The notes under the pieces: generated by a model
The model's database searches: none
What the model was told of the DNA's origin: nothing
The model's input: only the letters and a program-made list of their open reading frames with translations
Position numbers and translations under genes: made by a program
From: Diadema setosum
Lineage: Eukaryota; Echinodermata; Echinoidea; Diadematoida; Diadematidae
NCBI GenBank assembly: GCA_033980235.1
Contig: CM067064.1
Span: 29,640,170-29,704,169, forward strand
Reading direction: 5' to 3'
DNA: 64,000 nucleotides
Part shown: in pieces, positions 62,007 to 64,000 of the stretch
Position numbering within the stretch: position 1 is the stretch's first letter
Layout: the number at the start of each line of letters is the position of its first letter

Positions 62007-64000
62007 TTAGAAGCTCAGAACATGCTTTTTTTGTCCTCTCTCTCTCTCCTCTGAACGTCCCCGTCGCGAAAATCTAAAGCTCCCTATTTTTATTTATCAT
62101 CGCGGTGGTAGAGCTGTGTTGTTTACTTGTCGTACTTGATATGACGGTTCCGAACAATACGGCACTGTACTATGTAATATGATTATTAGTTTGTATGTTC
62201 TTTAGTTTATTACCTCCACCAAGGGAAGAGGTTATATTTTCATCGGCGTTCGTTTGTTTGTTGGTTGGTTGGTTGGTTTGTCTCTGTGCCAAATAACTCA
62301 AAAAGTTGTGAACGAATTTGAATGAAACTTACAATTGGGATTTATTTCGGATCCAAAGTTGATCAGCCGTGGGACTGAAAGTCGTATAGTGTGCGGTGGC
62401 CTTTAGTGGCCAGTGGCTATGAGATCGAAGAGGTATTTAGGGTCTAGTCAGCGCAGTATGCAATATTTCGCCCAAATTTGGGGGAAAAAATCTTTGGAGG
62501 AAAAAGAAGCAGACGATGACGAAAACTAAGCGGAAAAAAGACTCTCGCCTTTTTATTAGCCTAACTCGTCTTCACCAAAACAAAATGTGGTTCATGTTAT
62601 CACCTGCAAATTCTTCATTGTAAGAGCCCAAAATTAAGTACAAGATTTGTTTTGAATGAAGGTACAAACACTTTTGTTGTTTCTCTTTTTTTTTTTGTTG
62701 GGGAAGTTATCGTCATGTTTTTGCTTAATAGGCTTTATATGAGTTATTGATAAAATTGCTAAAATGTAAGAACGCAATGCAAATATTAAATATTATGTCT
62801 CATCTATCCGATTACCTTGTTGTGTTGTATTGTATTGTTTCACATAAGCGTTCTTGACGACGTTCGCAAAGCACTGTTGCATTTATTGCAAGATTAACCA
62901 CGTGTAAAGAGAGAATGCATTTTCAGTCATACAGAGTTCAAATATGAAATGAATTAGGAACAAAATTAATCGAAAACGCGCACGGCCAGTTACAGGAACA
63001 CTAATTAGATTGATTGTTGGCGGTATGTTTATCCTCCATATCAACCCTGAAGTTTTCAAAAATGTAGGGATTGCGGAGTGTGTGAACGCGCGCGTGCGTG
63101 TGAGTGTGTGTCTTTTTATTTGTGGGATGGGGGTTGAGATTTAATTCACAAAAGATCGATAGAAATCGAATGAAAACAAAAATTGGCAAGTGAGTAGCCG
63201 AGTTTAAAAAAAAAAAAAAAAAAAGAGAAGCCGACGTTGTATGCATAAAACAATCGAAATATATACCGAATTCAAGAGAACGGGTCGGTTAGCCTATCTA
63301 TTCTTATAGAAAATTCATGAATCTGTTCCCGATCTCTACATAGGCCTACTATGAGCAGCCCATTCGTGTCGAATCTCCATGCTGGCACTAATTCTCTATG
63401 TAGGTTGAGACTCATTTTGGGGAGCCAAAATATGATGGTCAAAGGGAATATTTCACGGTCGTTCAGTGTCTTTATACTTTTTTTTTTTTTTTTGGTTTTG
63501 CAAGAAATGAAATCTCAGTCATATTGCGCTTCCACGAACCCCCCGTAAATTACACGCGTGCTGCCCTCCGGCGCCGAAAGCAAGACAAATCTCTTCGGCA
63601 GCTCTTTCTGTCTCGCTGACAGTATATAGACCATCTGAATGAAGTAATATGAATTCGCCCTATACCCCAAGGGCAATATAAATGTCGTATACTCATTGCA
63701 ATCGCATGCAGGTTGGGAATATACAATGTCAGATTTGGGGCCACCGCATAAATATGGATTATTTTCTGTGAGTAATTGTAAGCATTTATGGAGCTCAAGT
63801 GGTTGTGTGTAGCTTGGCTGGGGAAATATTGTTTATGTCACGCGGTTATCAATGTCACGGTTATCAAATGCTGAGATGTTATCATCGCTCATACAAAATT
63901 TTACAGTACATACACGATTCCAACGTGCGTGTGCATCTAACTTGCACGGTATATGCTATCATGATTAATAATACTCTTCGGGGAAAAAAAAAAATCTATT
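62007..64000. other. 3' end of the window, no gene recognised
   Basis: Contains the repeat at 62210-62480 and poly-A/T tracts (63208-63226, 63479-63494). Open frames at 63001-63246 and 63351-63798 are unconvincing. Confidence 0.45.
62210..62480 (+). repeat. Hairpin-headed (TTGG)n repeat
   Basis: Begins TTACCTCCACCAAGGGAAGA(GGTTA), a small hairpin, then TTTTCATCGGCGTTCG, (GTTTGTTTG)(TTGG)n at 62255-62280, then GAATTTGAATGAAACTTACA. The order hairpin / tetranucleotide array / ATGAAACTT is the same as in the element starting at 12415. Confidence 0.6.

Overview
This is metazoan nuclear DNA, AT-rich, intron-bearing and very repeat-dense. The four recognisable coding exons (a Toll-like receptor, a Golgi heparan-sulfate-type sulfotransferase and two rhodopsin-class GPCRs) stand out as GC-richer islands. 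The repeats include hairpin-headed elements with (CCGT)n and tandem AGGTCA sequence, and 'TTCGTTATTCCGAAGG' arrays. Together with a single-LRRCT Toll-like receptor and a large-exon orphan-type GPCR, they point to a marine invertebrate deuterostome, most likely an echinoderm. Class and species cannot be resolved from the sequence alone.

Layout. 1-9.3 kb: no secure gene. It holds a 349-bp foldback element (979-1327), two weak minus-strand candidate exons (3.4-4.0 kb), a 2.4-kb long-inverted-repeat element enclosing a decayed coding remnant (4.49-6.86 kb) and a palindromic MITE (7.84-8.23 kb). 9.5-14.8 kb: a two-exon Toll-like receptor whose only visible intron cuts the TIR domain just after box 1 and is packed with transposon-derived sequence. 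14.8-25.7 kb: intergenic, with several foldback MITEs, AT microsatellites and a degenerate telomere-like array. 25.75-26.82 kb: the complete coding exon of a sulfotransferase with a mixed HS3ST/NDST active-site signature. 29.8-30.9 kb: an intact seven-transmembrane receptor in one exon, preceded by ~99-bp tandem repeats and ended exactly where a MITE begins. 31.4-44.8 kb: repeats, including two strongly palindromic MITEs (33.85 and 35.0 kb) and a ~4.2-kb long-inverted-repeat element (36.8-41.0 kb). 44.84-45.35 kb: the first coding exon (TM1-TM3) of a second GPCR; its later exons are not recognisable in the window. 45.4-64 kb: no secure gene; microsatellites, a perfect 36-bp inverted repeat, a TA-flanked Tigger/pogo-like MITE and a four-layer nested transposon complex at 60.5-62.0 kb.

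The genes share no evident pathway: an innate immune receptor, a glycosaminoglycan-modifying enzyme and two chemosensory or peptide-type receptors. The main biological content beyond them is the unusually rich set of hairpin-forming non-autonomous elements. Several touch genes: in the TLR intron, at the GPCR stop codon and in the second GPCR's intron. One repeat family carries canonical DR1 nuclear-receptor motifs.
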